Assembly (NCBI GenBank): GCA_028693445.1
Contig: JAQUVI010000003.1
Location: 19,152-83,151 of the forward strand
Reading direction: 5' to 3'
Length of the DNA: 64,000 nucleotides
Origin: Candidatus Absconditabacteria bacterium
Lineage (GTDB): Bacteria > Patescibacteriota > Gracilibacteria > Absconditabacterales > Absconditicoccaceae
The notes under the pieces: model-generated
Told to the model about the DNA's origin: nothing
Seen by the model: only the letters and a program-made list of their open reading frames with translations
The model's database searches: none
Made by a program: the position numbers and the translations under genes
Shown here: one piece after another, positions 10,636-20,552 of the stretch
How the letters are laid out: every line of letters starts with the position of its first letter
How positions within the stretch are numbered: position 1 is the stretch's first letter

Positions 10636-10980
10636 TTAAAAGTTTTTCCTGATTTCTCGAGCAATTTTGTCTGCAAGAGACCGAATAGCTCGGAACAATT
10701 TTTTATTAAATTCTTTAAGGCGCCTTTTTAGGATGCCATACTGATTTTGGATCTCCTTAATACCATAAACGCCACAAATTACCCAATAAGCAAAACCCTT
10801 GTAAAAATATTGTTCCATATCCTGGTTTGCTTTTAAAAAATTTTCCAAAGCACTTGGAGCTTTTTTATGATAAGACACAAATTCATGCCCAAACACATTA
10901 GATAACTCACACATTCTTGGAGCAACCCAAATTTGAGTTTTTTCTCCAGAACAATTAACTGCTACGTGTATCGTTTTCAT
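10636..10980 (-). CDS. Hypothetical protein, possibly of standard-code origin
   Basis: 114 residues, no family recognised. None of its Gly codons is TGA (all GGN). The C-terminus contains CGA/CGG codons, plus CGC and AGG, in a basic helix. Read as Arg, this gives a convincing amphipathic basic tail (LFRAIRSLADKIAREIRK). Read as Trp, it gives an unlikely cluster of Trp. Together with GGC and CGC codons unlike its neighbours, this suggests a gene recently acquired from a standard-code organism. It is flanked by a strong terminator and has an AT-only leader. Confidence 0.6.
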   Translation of the reverse strand: MKTIHVAVNCSGEKTQIWVAPRMCELSNVFGHEFVSYHKKAPSALENFLKANQDMEQYFYKGFAYWVICGVYGIKEIQNQYGILKRRLKEFNKKLFRAIRSLADKIAREIRKNF

Positions 10981-11048
10981 AATATTATATTTTAGTTTTT
11001 ATTTCTATCTTAATATATAAATTTAACAATAAATGTCAATATGTAAAT

Positions 11049-12119
11049 CTACCTTTTGAGTTCAACCAAAGCCAATTCACTCTGAGTCCCTATCCTAATA
11101 GGAGCTCACCAAGCACCAACTCATTGAGATACAAAAGCAATTTTTCCATTTTCATCATATCTTCCATACGCATAATCATTGAATAATCCAATAATCCACG
11201 ACAAAGGAACAAACTGACCTCTGTGCGTATGCCCCGCCAATTGCAAATCAATTGGATAATTTTCCATCAAAGAAAGTTTATAAGGTTGATGACTAACCAA
11301 TATCGTATACAAAGCATCTTTTATCTCACTCTCATCCAACACATCAGCAAGATTTTTCCCACTCCAAAAGCTTTTGTCATCAATACCTACAAGCTGAATA
11401 TCCTCGAAAAAAACCTTTTGATTCCTCAAAAACTTTATATTTGTTTTTTCAAAAAGACTTATATCAAGAGGTATTTTTCCTATTTTTTCATGATTACCAA
11501 GCGTCGCATAAACTGGAATATCAAACTGGTTAAAAGGCAAAAAAGCTTGAATATATTCTGGCTTTACTCTATCAAGCAAATCTCAACCAATCAACACAAA
11601 ATCTGGTTCCAAATTTTGTATTTTATTTACAATTTTTTGTACATAAGACGTATGACGCAATGCTTGCGCATGAAAATCACTAACAAAAACAAATCTATAA
11701 TCACGAGACAATCCTGTATTTTCCAAAACTAAATTTGTCGTTTTTGTCGTCATTCACAGATAAAAACCAACTAACAAATATAGACCAGTCACAATTATCA
11801 TTACAAAACCAGGGATTTTATACCAAATAGAAATCAAATCCCTCAGCAAAAACAAAGGCAAAACAACCCACAAAGCATACATCAATCAAACTATCAACGA
11901 AGTATACACTCACAGCATCATTCATCCCGAAGCTCCAAATGAAAATCACAAAAAAACAAGTCCAAAAAACAAAAGCGTAACAAGAACAATATATTTTACA
12001 GGAAAATTAAATCCAAAAGATACATTTCCTCTCCAAAAAGAAAGGAACAAACCTCAAATCGAAACTCCAAAAAACACCACAAAAAACAAAATACGAAGAT
12101 ATATATTTTCTACAAACAT
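11049..12119 (-). CDS. Membrane-anchored metallophosphoesterase (YkuE/YaeI-like)
   Basis: 356 residues. About four N-terminal membrane segments (residues 1-130) precede a calcineurin-like phosphoesterase domain. All signature blocks are present in order: VSDFHAQ, GGDLLDR, GNHE, SHQPYK and GHTHRGQ. These bind a dinuclear metal centre. Family members with this layout act on lipid-linked or envelope substrates. It lies 21 bases downstream of a DUF368 transporter gene on the same strand, so a role in lipid-carrier or phospholipid turnover is plausible. Many TGA-encoded Gly, including both in GGDLL-type positions. Confidence 0.88.
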
Positions 12120-12140
12120 AAGAATCAAAAAAGATAAAAA

Positions 12141-13058
12141 TTATTTTTTTCTATACTGACTCAGAAAATCAATCAAAATTACAATTCCAAACCCAACCAA
12201 ACAAAATAAAATTCAGATTAAAATTTCATTTGACCAAATAGGGATGATATTTTTTTCTATCAACGGCTGTATTTCTCCATGTCTATCTATATATGTTTCT
12301 ACAACTTCTTTCCAAGGCCATACTTTATTTAATGCTCACAATATAAATCACATCAATACAACAACCATTTGATCATGCCATTTTGCTTTTATCCAGTGAA
12401 GAACTTTTGCAAAACCAAGCAATCAAACAATTGCTCCAAACATAAAAATCATCAAAGGAATCAATGCTGACCAATTTCCACCAACAAAATCGACAACATT
12501 ACTCAAAACTTGTTGATATTGTCATAAAATAACAAGTATATACGACCCACTAATCCCCGGCAAAATCATTGCGATAATGGCAATAGCCCCAGAACCAAAC
12601 ATCGTCAAACTCCCTGATCCCAAATTTAAAGCTGGCAACGATGTCAAATAATACCCCATCGCAATACCAATTGCCAACAACAACAAATAAATATATCTAA
12701 ACTTTTTGATAGATTTTCTCAAAATCAATACAGAAGCCAAAATTAATCAAAAGAAAAATGCCCAAACAAAAACAGGATACGTCTCCAAAAGATAGCTGAT
12801 TAATTTTGCAAAACTAAAAATTGCCACAAATATTCCACCAAAAAGTGTCACCAAAAAATTACCATTGATAGCTTTCCACGCACTGGCAATTTTTCATCTG
12901 AAAACTAATTTCAAAGTAGTCAAATTAAATGCATACAACGCATCTATCAAATCATCATAAATTCCCGTAACAAAAGCTATCGTTCCCCCACTAACTCCAG
13001 GAATCACATCACACGCTCACATCAAAATTCCTTTCAAAAACAAAACCACTTTTTGCAT
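12141..13058 (-). CDS. DUF368 polyprenyl-phosphate transporter family protein
   Basis: 305 residues, polytopic. It carries the DUF368 duplicated signatures MGACDVIPGVSGGTIAF near the start and MILPGISGSYILVILG in the middle, with hydrophobic helices between. DUF368 proteins (PopT type) have been implicated in recycling undecaprenyl phosphate across the membrane for cell-wall synthesis. Its neighbour is a membrane phosphoesterase, consistent with lipid-carrier metabolism. The gene ends close to the phosphoesterase start (21 bases), so they are probably co-transcribed. TGA encodes several Gly, including those in MGAC and ILGQ. Confidence 0.88.
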
Positions 13059-13094
13059 ATGTACAATAAAAAATTAAAATCACTTTTCCTCTAA

Positions 13095-13127
13095 GTCATT
13101 GCGAAGAGTGAAACGACGTGGCAATCC
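13095..13127. repeat. REP-like palindrome (GTCATTGCGAG family)
   Basis: GTCATTGCGAAGAG...GACGTGGCAATCC forms an imperfect stem-loop. It belongs to the GTCATTGCGAG...GAAGCAATCC family found at 34361-34388 and, unusually, inside a coding region at 23755-23962. Confidence 0.75.
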
Positions 13128-13187
13128 AATTCAATCTACCTAATCCATCAAAAAAATCAACAACAAAAATCTCTTGCATTTCAAAAA

Positions 13188-13221
13188 CATATCAATATCT
13201 GTTGATATGATAATTTATAAT
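13188..13221 (+). promoter_or_regulatory. ArsR-type operator overlapping a promoter
   Basis: CATATCAA-TATCTG-TTGATATG (13188-13209) is an inverted repeat like known ArsR/SmtB operators (ATCAA-N6-TTGAT). A TATAAT box follows at 13216-13221, so the operator covers the -35 region. It sits 18 bases before the arsR-like start, consistent with autorepression. Confidence 0.7.
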
Positions 13222-13238
13222 ATTGCTAAAAACAGCAA

Positions 13239-13529
13239 ATGAAATGCCATCAAAAGATTAATCTTCAAGAACTTTCTGATTCTTTAAGCATCATTTCTCA
13301 ACCAAATAGACTACAAATAATCTGTTTACTCAAAAACGGAGAACTTTGTGTTTGTAAAATCATCGAAGCGCTACAATTGAAACAAAATCTTATTTCTCAT
13401 CATCTAAATTTACTCAAAAAAATATGATTAGTCACAAGCAGAAGAGATGGTAAAAATATATTTTACAAATTAAATACAAAAAACATACAAAATATACAAC
13501 TGTGATTATCACAAATTATTAATTCTTAA
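13239..13529 (+). CDS. ArsR-family metal/metalloid-responsive repressor
   Basis: 96 residues, normal for ArsR. It has a winged helix-turn-helix (QPNRLQIICLLKNGELCVCKIIEAL...NLISHHLNLLKKIGL) with the ELCVC metal-binding motif of arsenic/antimony or cadmium sensors in helix 3. The recognition helix is followed by a beta wing (TSRRDGKNIFYKL). It is the first gene of an operon with a thioredoxin-like protein and a permease, preceded by a palindromic operator. Derepression by As(III) or a soft metal is the likely trigger. The Gly in IGLVTS and QLGLS are TGA. Confidence 0.88.
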
Positions 13530-13552
13530 TCTTTTATTCTTAATTATATATC

Positions 13553-13792
13553 ATGATTATTAAAATTCTCGGAACAGGATGTCCAAAATGTAAATTACTA
13601 GAACAAAGTATAAGAAATGTTGTTAAAAACAACCAAATAAACACAGAAATTATTAAAATTCAAAATATGGAAGAAATTATGCAATATGATATCATGGCAT
13701 TACCTGGTATTGTAATCAACGAAAAAGTTGTAATGACAGGAAAATTACCAGACGAAAAAGAACTCTTATCTCTTTTAACAATCAATAAATAG
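13553..13792 (+). CDS. Small thioredoxin-like redox protein (GCPKC)
   Basis: 79 residues, MIIKILGTGCPKCKLLEQ..., a minimal thioredoxin fold with a CPKC active site and the cis-Pro in ALPGIVIN. It belongs to the 'redox-active disulfide protein 2' type often found beside ArsR and permease genes. It may reduce a thiol in the permease or the metalloid. It starts 23 bases after the arsR stop and ends one base before the permease ATG region. No TGA codons in this short gene. Confidence 0.88.
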   Translation: MIIKILGTGCPKCKLLEQSIRNVVKNNQINTEIIKIQNMEEIMQYDIMALPGIVINEKVVMTGKLPDEKELLSLLTINK

Positions 13793-13794
13793 AT

Positions 13795-14763
13795 ATGTTT
13801 ATACGATTAGAAAATATAATTAACTGGATCACATATTCTGTTTTGAATCTAGAAGCCACTAACCATCGAGCAGCAGCTCTTAATTTTTTCATCAATGATA
13901 GTATCAAAATATTTTTGCTATTGATACTTATCACCTTCATTATGACACTGATCAACTCTTATTTACCGATAGAAAAGATTAGAAATTTTCTTACAAAAAA
14001 TAAATTATTCTGATTAGAATATTTTTTCGCATCATTTTTTGGAGCGATTACTCCTTTCTGCACTTGTTCTTCTATTCCTTTGTTTGTTGGATTTCTCAAA
14101 GGAGGAATTCCTTTGGGAGTTACCTTTTCTTTTCTAATTACTTCTCCTTTGGTAAATGAAGTTGCTATAGCAATGTTTCTTGGTATTTTCGGAATAAAAA
14201 TTACTGCGATCTATATGGGAACTGGAATGTTTTTGGGAATTATAGGAGGATGGATACTTGGAAAACTTTGATTAGAAAAATACCTCGCTGATTTTATTCA
14301 AACACAAAGAGCAAATTGATGAAACTTTGGCGACAATATTAAAATCACTATACAACAAAGACTCAAAGAAGCTGGTCAAGAAGCTCGATCAATAACCAAA
14401 AAAGTAATGCCATATGTATTGCTTTGAGTGGCAATTTGAGCGCTAATTCACGGTTTTGTACCAACATGATTTTTTGAAAGCCACATCACCAAAACAAATC
14501 CTTTTGCGGTTCCATTGGCAGTAATTTTCTGAATTCCCATGTATGCAAATGCAACGAGCATTATACCTATTGTGCAAGCATTAATAGCTAAATGAATTCC
14601 GCTGGGAACAGGTTTGGCCTTTATGATGGCTGTCGTAGGATTATCACTCCCAGAATTTTTAATCCTCAAAAAAGTAATGAAAACAAGATTACTAATTACA
14701 TTTTTTTGAGTAGTTACTCTATCAATAATTATTGCTGGATACCTTTTTAACTGGATATTATAA
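13795..14763 (+). CDS. Permease, DUF318/ArsP-YraQ family
   Basis: 322 residues, about eight membrane segments. The family hallmark FGAITPFCTCSSIPLFVGF is present at about residues 83-101; the Cys residues are thought to bind the transported metalloid. A second conserved half has IPMYANATSIIPI and a hydrophilic loop between the halves. With ArsR and a thioredoxin-like gene in the same operon, it is probably an efflux permease for As(III) or methylated arsenic. TGA codes for several Gly and the stop is TAA. Confidence 0.87.
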
Positions 14764-14780
14764 ACCCAATAAATAAAAAT

Positions 14781-14837
14781 TATACTCGACCGCCCAAAGA
14801 ATCTTAAAGAAGTTGCTTTGGGATGCGAGAGAGTATA
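14781..14837. other. Structured inverted repeat between genes
   Basis: Nested pairing: TATACTC (14781-14787) with GAGTATA (14831-14837), and CCCAAAG (14793-14799) with CTTTGGG (14816-14822). No T-run follows, so it is not a standard terminator. It may be a small RNA, a protein-binding palindrome or a processing site. Confidence 0.4.
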
Positions 14838-14914
14838 CTAAAACTAATTATAATTTATTTCAGATTTCTAAGTTGGTTTAGTATAAAACACAATTTTACA
14901 AACAATTTCACAAT

Positions 14915-15820
14915 ATGAAAAACATAAAAGGCAACATATTCTGACTATTTTTATTTATTATTATAAGCATAAATATAAGCTTTGCCCAAACTTGTCCATT
15001 TGGAGTAACAAATGATCCTTATCCATGACAATGTGGCAGATATACAGACCAAGATCAAAACTGATTTTGTGATTTTGGACAAACAACTATCGAAAAGCAA
15101 TGAGAAATAGATGAAAACAATATCAAAGAACAAACAATAGATAACGAAGAAACAAAACCAATAATAATCTTTTTATTGATACGAACTATCACGTTAACAT
15201 TAACATATATCATAAGTCAAACCTTATGAAAAAAAACATTTTTTCATAGATTATTTTGTTGCTTAGATTCAAATATAACATTACTCCTTATTCCATTATT
15301 CGCTTTTTTTTGGTTTTTACAGGTACAATCACCTGTGCAATATTGAGCCGCTCGATGATATTGAGCATTGCGAGGATTGTGGTTGTTATTAATTTCTCGT
15401 CCATTACTCAACATCTTACAAAAAACAACATATAAAAATACAATTCTGACAAAATTTCTTTTATGGTTTGTTTGTCATCGTAAACAATTTGGAATTATTA
15501 TGTTTTGGCTTGCTGCTGTACATTCTTTTTTATATTTAAATATTTGGTATAACTACAACACACTACGATCAAATTTATTAACATACGCATGAATAACATG
15601 ATTTTTGGCATTACTCACCTCTTTTATATGATATATAACTTCCAATAGACGATCACTATGTAATTTAAAATCATACCGAAAACTAATACAAAAATTGGCA
15701 TATATTTGACTTATCGCAACTGTAATCCATATCTATATTATCAACCCACAAAGTGGGATAATTTTCTGAGCACTGACTATAATTTGGGCTATATTACGAT
15801 TTTTAGCTAGGAGAAAATAG
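14915..15820 (+). CDS. Ferric-reductase-like transmembrane (haem-binding) protein
   Basis: 301 residues. A signal peptide (ending NISFAQ) is followed by a short Cys-containing extracellular stretch with a DQDQNGFCDFGQ calcium-loop-like motif. About six membrane helices follow. The core with FVCHRKQFGIIMFWLAAVHSFLYL resembles ferric reductase/YedZ-type domains, where the two His residues about 14 apart bind haem. No FAD/NAD domain is attached, so it would need a partner, as MsrQ does. Substrate unknown. It stands alone with a structured intergenic repeat upstream. Confidence 0.68.
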
Positions 15821-15881
15821 ACTTTGACATTTCTTGGTAAATATTTAGATTGAACACAACAAAAACTAATAGAAGCAAAAT

Positions 15882-15887
15882 AAGGAG
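15882..15887 (+). promoter_or_regulatory. Shine-Dalgarno AAGGAG
   Basis: AAGGAG nine bases before the ATG at 15897. Such a clear ribosome binding site is exceptional here, since most starts in the window have an AT-only leader. Confidence 0.7.
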
Positions 15888-15896
15888 AACAAAAGT

Positions 15897-16376
15897 ATGG
15901 AACACTTATCAAGTTACATGAAAGAAATAAACAAATTAAAAACAAAGGCCAAAGGATTTTCAATAATCTCTCAGGCTATAATAGGTGGCTTAGCAACATT
16001 AATAATCACCTATCTAATGTTCAAAGAATTTTTTGAAGAGGTAACAGCAATAATCTGGATAATACTCCTAATTATCATTGTCATCTTCAAAACCAGAACC
16101 AAAAACGCAAACAATGCCAAATATCCAAAAGGTAAAAGCATTGTTGAAATCAACGAAAACTTCATAAAAAAATCAAGAAGAATCGTTGAAAAGAAAAACA
16201 ATTACACACAATTTGACAGAAGGACAAAATGCCCCATCGAAGGCAAAAACTGGGAAATAGTAAGCCAGAAATGCCAACAATGCAAAGAATACGTTCACCA
16301 TGAACTCATCCAAGATGAGCATGGCCGTGTAGAAGGTTATTTGATTAATTGCAAAAAACTTAACAAAAACAAATAG
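15897..16376 (+). CDS. Two-TM protein with Cys motif; possible foreign gene
   Basis: 159 residues. Two adjacent membrane helices (about residues 22-60) are followed by a basic cytosolic domain with CPIEGKNWEIVSQKCQQC and a later Cys, suggesting a zinc site. No family recognised. All its Gly codons are GGN with none TGA, some are GGC, and no CGA/CGG is present. It has a strong Shine-Dalgarno, unlike neighbouring genes. These traits suggest import from a standard-code organism. A small frameshifted gene follows in the same transcript. Confidence 0.6.
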   Translation: MEHLSSYMKEINKLKTKAKGFSIISQAIIGGLATLIITYLMFKEFFEEVTAIIWIILLIIIVIFKTRTKNANNAKYPKGKSIVEINENFIKKSRRIVEKKNNYTQFDRRTKCPIEGKNWEIVSQKCQQCKEYVHHELIQDEHGRVEGYLINCKKLNKNK

Positions 16377-16390
16377 AAAGGGAAAACATT

Positions 16391-16542
16391 ATGAACGAAG
16401 AATTAAAAACAAACCACAAAAAGAATCAGATTATGTTGAAGGTTTTTTAAGCGAATTTCTGGATAAAAACAGAGATAAAATAGAAGAACTAGAACGGAAA
16501 ATTATTCTTCTAGAAACCGAACTAGATCTCATAGGTTTCTAA
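16391..16542 (+). pseudogene. Small frameshifted acidic ORF
   Basis: Starting at ATG 16391 the frame reads MNEELKTNHKK and then stops after 19 codons. The other frame after the A-run at about 16421-16427 continues smoothly as ESDYVEGFLSEFLDKNRDK...LDLIGF to a TAA at 16540. A one-base change in the A-run would join them into a protein of about 50 residues with a coiled-coil end. It could be a broken gene, a slippage-dependent gene or a sequencing error. Confidence 0.4.
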
Positions 16543-16560
16543 ATAACGACAATATAACGA

Positions 16561-16596
16561 AAATCCCTAGTAGTAATTCTAATAGGGATTTTTTTG
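16561..16596 (+). terminator. Rho-independent terminator
   Basis: AAATCCCTA (16561-16569) pairs with TAGGGATTT (16583-16591), followed by T residues. It closes the transcript of the two-TM protein. Confidence 0.8.
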
Positions 16597-16702
16597 AAAA
16601 AATATTGAAAATAAATTTTTGTCAAAAAAAGATTTGATAAATCAAGATAAATTATTATAATTCTGATAACATTATTTTCTTTACTATATCAAACCTAGAA
16701 AG

Positions 16703-17524
16703 ATGACAAAGAACGAAAATATTAGCATCTTTGAGAAAAAACAAATCAGAAGAATTTGGGACGAAAAATTAGAAAAGCGATATTTTTCGGTTGTAGATAT
16801 TGTAGGTATTTTAATAGAACAAGATGATTACAAAAAAGCAAAAAGCTATCGGACAACACTCAAAAGTCGCTTAAAAAGCGAATGATCTGAGTTGGTCACA
16901 AATTGTGACCAACTGAAAATGCTAGCTGCAGATTGAAAATATTATTTAACAGATGTTGCTGATGCAGAGGTTATTCTTCGTCTGGTCCAATCAATTCCAA
17001 GCAAAAAAGCTGAGCCAATAAAACTCCGACTAGCAAAAGTAGGTTACGAAAGAATGCAAGAAATTATAGATCCAGCGCAATCTATAGACAGAGCAAGAGA
17101 AAATCGAAAAAAACAATGAAGAAGCGAAAAACGAATACAACAAAGAATGCTATGACAAGAAACGAGAAATAAATTAACTGATTATCGAAAAGATCACAAC
17201 GTCAAACCATGAGATGAATTTGCAATTTTAACAAATATAATTCACCAAGAACGAACTGGATTAACAGTCAAAGAACACAAAGAAATTAAAAATCTAAAAA
17301 CACAAAATCTCAGAGACCATATGAGTGATGCAGAACTAATTTTTACAGCATTAGCAGAACTTTCTACCAAACATATAGCAGAAGCAACTCATGCAAATTG
17401 ATTCGAAGATAATAAAATCCCAGCAAAAAAAGGATGAGAAATAGCAAAAAATGCTAGAAAACAATTAGAAGACAAAACAGGTAAATCAATTATTACAGAT
17501 CATAACTTTTTACCAAAAAAATAA
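16703..17524 (+). CDS. DinD-like protein with BRO-N domain
   Basis: 273 residues. The N-terminal BRO-N/antirepressor-type domain (IRRIWDEKLEKWYFSVVDIVGIL...YLTDVADAEVILRLVQSI) and the C-terminal region (QQRMLGQETRNKLTDYWKDH, GDEFAILTNIIHQEWTGLTVKEHK) match the DNA-damage-inducible protein D family. At least five CGA/CGG codons fall at Trp positions of the family (SYW, ENW, EKW, DYW, QEW), strong local evidence for CGA/CGG=Trp. DinD modulates RecA filaments in E. coli, so a role in the DNA damage response is possible. It may be of phage origin. Confidence 0.88.
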
Positions 17525-17525
17525 T

Positions 17526-17900
17526 ATGATAACAATCTCGCATTACTCCTCTATCGAAGATCTTCTTTCCAAACCCTCACCAGAGCATCGTTTTCTCGTA
17601 GAAAAAGCCAGAAATCTACTCCTCAAATACGGAGCAAAGGAAACGTTGAAATCCATCCACATCTGCTATAAATTTCCAAATAATATGCGATTTTACCTCA
17701 ATAGCTACAAAAAGAAATTTCCTATTCTTTCCTGCAACTGCTATCGCATTTTCGATCAATATCCTATGCTACAACATCTTTTCGATACGAGCAAGAACAA
17801 ATATATTAGCAAAATACTACTCAGAAACGAAGACATCTTCCAACAAAAAGCTATCGAACAACTCATCAAACTCGTCAGCGAAGCAAATGCAAATAAATAA
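17526..17900 (+). CDS. Hypothetical protein
   Basis: 124 residues, alpha/beta, starting MITISHYSSIEDLL one base after the stop of the DinD-like gene, so probably co-transcribed. Notable features are a central YKFPNNM segment, aromatic-rich strands and a conserved-looking Cys cluster (SCNCYRIF). It has a single Gly (GGA) and one CGA, so its code origin cannot be judged. No family recognised. Confidence 0.65.
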   Translation: MITISHYSSIEDLLSKPSPEHRFLVEKARNLLLKYGAKETLKSIHICYKFPNNMRFYLNSYKKKFPILSCNCYRIFDQYPMLQHLFDTSKNKYISKILLRNEDIFQQKAIEQLIKLVSEANANK

Positions 17901-18245
17901 AACAAGAAAAAATTAAACAATTCTTACGTTTCGATATAGCTGAAATAATTACGTTGACTAAGTAAACCAAAGGCCAAACAAACATGGCGGACTTGTTTGG
18001 CCTAGACTTTTTTTGTAACTTTTTTGGGGCAATGCCAAAAAAGTTAATAGAAACCAAAACATCAAAATATAATATTTTTTAAAAAAATACTTATTAATTT
18101 GCTTACTTCTTGCATACCGGCAGATAGTTTTGACCTGGGAGCAAAAAGTAACGTAAAAAAAATAAAAAAATTCTCTGTAACTTTTCCCTTCAATTTCCGT
18201 ACTACATATGTATAAAGAGCTCGTTTATACTTTTACGCGTAATGA
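17901..18245. repeat. Gene-free stretch with hairpin repeats
   Basis: Contains AGGCCAAACAA...TTGTTTGGCCT (about 17971-18004), TAACTTTTTTGG-GGCAATG-CCAAAAAAGTTA (about 18017-18047) and a GACCTGGGAGCAAAAAGTAAC unit (about 18132-18152). The last two belong to the GTTACTTTTT palindrome family also seen at 35258-35330 and 60555-60600. The 3' end carries the promoter of the sigma factor gene. Confidence 0.7.
18176..18202 (+). promoter_or_regulatory. ECF-type promoter candidate
   Basis: TGTAAC (18176-18181) and CGTAC (18198-18202), 16 bases apart, resemble the AAC/CGT elements of ECF sigma promoters. It lies upstream of an ECF sigma gene, so autoregulation is likely. Confidence 0.45.
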
Positions 18246-18815
18246 ATGCCGGTTTCAGATATCGATCTTGTAAAGTCTATCCAACAAGGAAAGACTGATA
18301 ATTTTGTACAGATTTACGAAAAATATGTTAAAAAGATTTTTGACTTTATTTTTTTCAAAGTTGGAAATAAGCAAGATGCAGAAGATCTGACCTCTGATAC
18401 CTTCCTCAAAGCATTCGACAAAATAAAAACATTCGACAACAAAAAAAATATCCAATTTTCATCACGATTATACAGCATTGCAAGAAATACAACTATCGAT
18501 TTCTTCCGTCAAAATCGCACAGATTATCCAGAATATACACGGTTAGAAGAACAATCTACAGAAATAGATATGCTCCAATGAATCCAAGACCGCGACAAAT
18601 TAAACCAGATTTTACAATTTTTAGATACCTTAGGGAACGAAAAAAAAGAAATATTTCTCCTCAGAGTTTGGAATGAAATGTCATACGATGAAATCGCTCA
18701 TATCATAGGCAAAACACCAAACACCTGCAAAGTAACCTTCCATAGAACCTTACAAACTGTCCTCCAAAAATACGGATATATGTGACTATTAATCTTACTC
18801 ATCAACATAAAATAA
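18246..18815 (+). CDS. ECF RNA polymerase sigma factor
   Basis: 189 residues. Region 2 is seen in FVQIYEKYVKKIFDFIFFKVGNKQDAEDLTSDTFLKAF and SSWLYSIARNTTIDFFR. The Trp in SSWLY is a CGA codon (18465-18467), at a position where sigma-70 region 2.4 proteins have Trp. Region 4 (EIFLLRVWNEMSYDEIAHIIGKT...VTFHRTLQ) is a normal helix-turn-helix. A short hydrophobic tail, YGYMGLLILLINIK, is unusual. The next gene encodes a one-TM protein that looks like its anti-sigma factor. Confidence 0.92.
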
Positions 18816-18825
18816 CTTTATCTCA

Positions 18826-18861
18826 GTCATTCCGACTTTGTCAGTTGGAGTCGGAATCTAA
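18826..18861. repeat. Palindromic repeat (GTCATTCCGACT family)
   Basis: GTCATTCCGACTTT...GGAGTCGGAATCTA, an inverted repeat between the sigma and anti-sigma genes. Confidence 0.75.
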
Positions 18862-18884
18862 CCTTTTATCAACTACAAACCAAA

Positions 18885-19901
18885 ATGTCTCAAGCCATCA
18901 TCCAAGAAATCATAAACGATATTATCGCCATAGATCCAGATCTCAAAAACATCAAATCTGAGCTAGAAAAACTGGTACAGGAACTTATCACTAATAAACC
19001 ACAAACTCCTTTTACCAAAGAGTTTAAAGATTCTCTCAAAGCTCAAATAATTTGAGCAATTAACGAACAAAGGATTGTTCACGAAGAAGAAAATAAATGG
19101 GATCGAAGTGGTATGTTTCATTCGCTAAAATTTTGGATGATTTGATTTTCTACGGTTACTGCTTGATTTTTGATTTTTACTATTTTTCACTATATAGAAG
19201 ATATTCAACAGCCTACAACACAAATAACATATATAGATAACAATTATATGCCTGTTACATTGGAGTCAGAATCTAATAAAAACAAAGAAGAATCAATACA
19301 AGAAAAAACTACAATAAAAGATTTATCAATAACTGAAGAAATGCCTATAATTAATCAAGGTGGTGGCGCTTCAAATAGTGCTGATAATGTAATGATGCTT
19401 GCAATACCTGAAACAAATTTAGAGCCAGAAATGAGGTCTTTTTCAATTAATGATGAACCAATCATTGAAGATGAACCAATCGCTGAATATGCAATGATGA
19501 AAGCAATGACAATTGAAGAAGACACTAATTTAGACTTCTGCGAAACAAGTAAACAATTTCTTCTCGCCAACAACATAACTGAAAATACAACAAAAACGTT
19601 TACTTACGAAAATCAGATATACAAAGCAACTATCAATTTTACAAGCAACAACATAAACATCGACCATATTGGCACCCAAGATGATAGCAAAATCCAAACA
19701 GAAATACCAAATCTGAATTTATTTTTTGAAAAAAACAATTTTAATATAAAATCTGACTATCTTTCACCAATTATAGAAGAATCGGAAAACATAATTGAAT
19801 ACTATTACCCAGGAAACAATCAACAAGAATGAATAACAGTTCGTATAGACAAAACCAACAATATTATTTTTTATATCCAAAATATTTGTCTTTATCTATA
19901 A
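18885..19901 (+). CDS. Putative membrane anti-sigma factor
   Basis: 338 residues. A cytosolic N-terminal helical domain of about 80 residues (FKDSLKAQIIGAINEQ) precedes one membrane helix (about residues 86-108, FWMIGFSTVTAGFLIFTIF). An acidic extracellular region of about 230 residues follows. This layout, directly after an ECF sigma gene, is that of a transmembrane anti-sigma factor that releases the sigma factor on an envelope signal. No ZAS zinc motif (HxxxCxxC) is visible, so the cytosolic contact would be of another type. The extracellular part has acidic repeats (EPIIEDEPIAE). Confidence 0.7.
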
Positions 19902-19967
19902 TTTCTACTTGAATTTTAATAGTAAAATAATATGTTTAACAAACGATTTAATCTATAAAGAAATAAA

Positions 19968-20468
19968 ATGAAAGTAGAAAGAACTTTGGTTGTACTCAAA
20001 CCAGACACGATTTGACGCTCTATTTCAGGAGAGATAATATCTCGTTTCGAAAGAGCTGGACTACACATAGTAGGTATAAAAATGCTTAGACCTGACAAAG
20101 ATTTTTTGCACCATCATTACGAAACAATCGGACAAATGATATCTCGTCGTGGACAAAAACCATTTGATGTAACTATAGAGCTTATGACAAAAAATCCAGT
20201 TATTGCTATGGTTTTGGAATGAGTTGCTGCAATTGAATTTGTTCGTAAATTAGTTGGTTCTACAGAACCAAAGACAGCTGCTCCAGGAACTATTAGAGGA
20301 GATTATGCTCATATGTCTTTTGGATATGCTGACACAGCAAATATCGGAGTACCAAATCTTGTACATGCATCATGAAATGCAGAAGAAGCTGAAGCCGAAA
20401 TCAAACACCGATTCTCAGAAAGAGAATTATATAGCTACAAACCAAGTCACCACGAATTCACTCGCTAA
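19968..20468 (+). CDS. ndk: Nucleoside diphosphate kinase
   Basis: 166 residues. It transfers the gamma-phosphate between NTPs and NDPs through a phosphohistidine. Visible: LVVLKPDTIGRSISGEII, GTIRGDYAH, and the active His in PNLVHASGNAEEAEAEI. The family motif EIxxWF appears as EIKHWF with Trp encoded by CGA (20409-20411). The C-terminus is longer than usual (SERELYSYKPSHHEFTR), as in several CPR and archaeal NDKs. Gly in TIGRS and LEGVA are TGA. L31 follows on the same strand. Confidence 0.96.
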
Positions 20469-20552
20469 TACACTTCTTATATAAAAACCGTAGTTTCCAA
20501 CTTGTGAATAATCACTTGTCTACGTAAAAATTTATTATCTTATATGTAAACA

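Noticed and set aside
14781..14837. Possible tRNA
   Set aside because: No cloverleaf, T-loop or acceptor pairing; only a long hairpin is seen. No tRNA with a TTCRA T-loop and paired acceptor was found elsewhere either.
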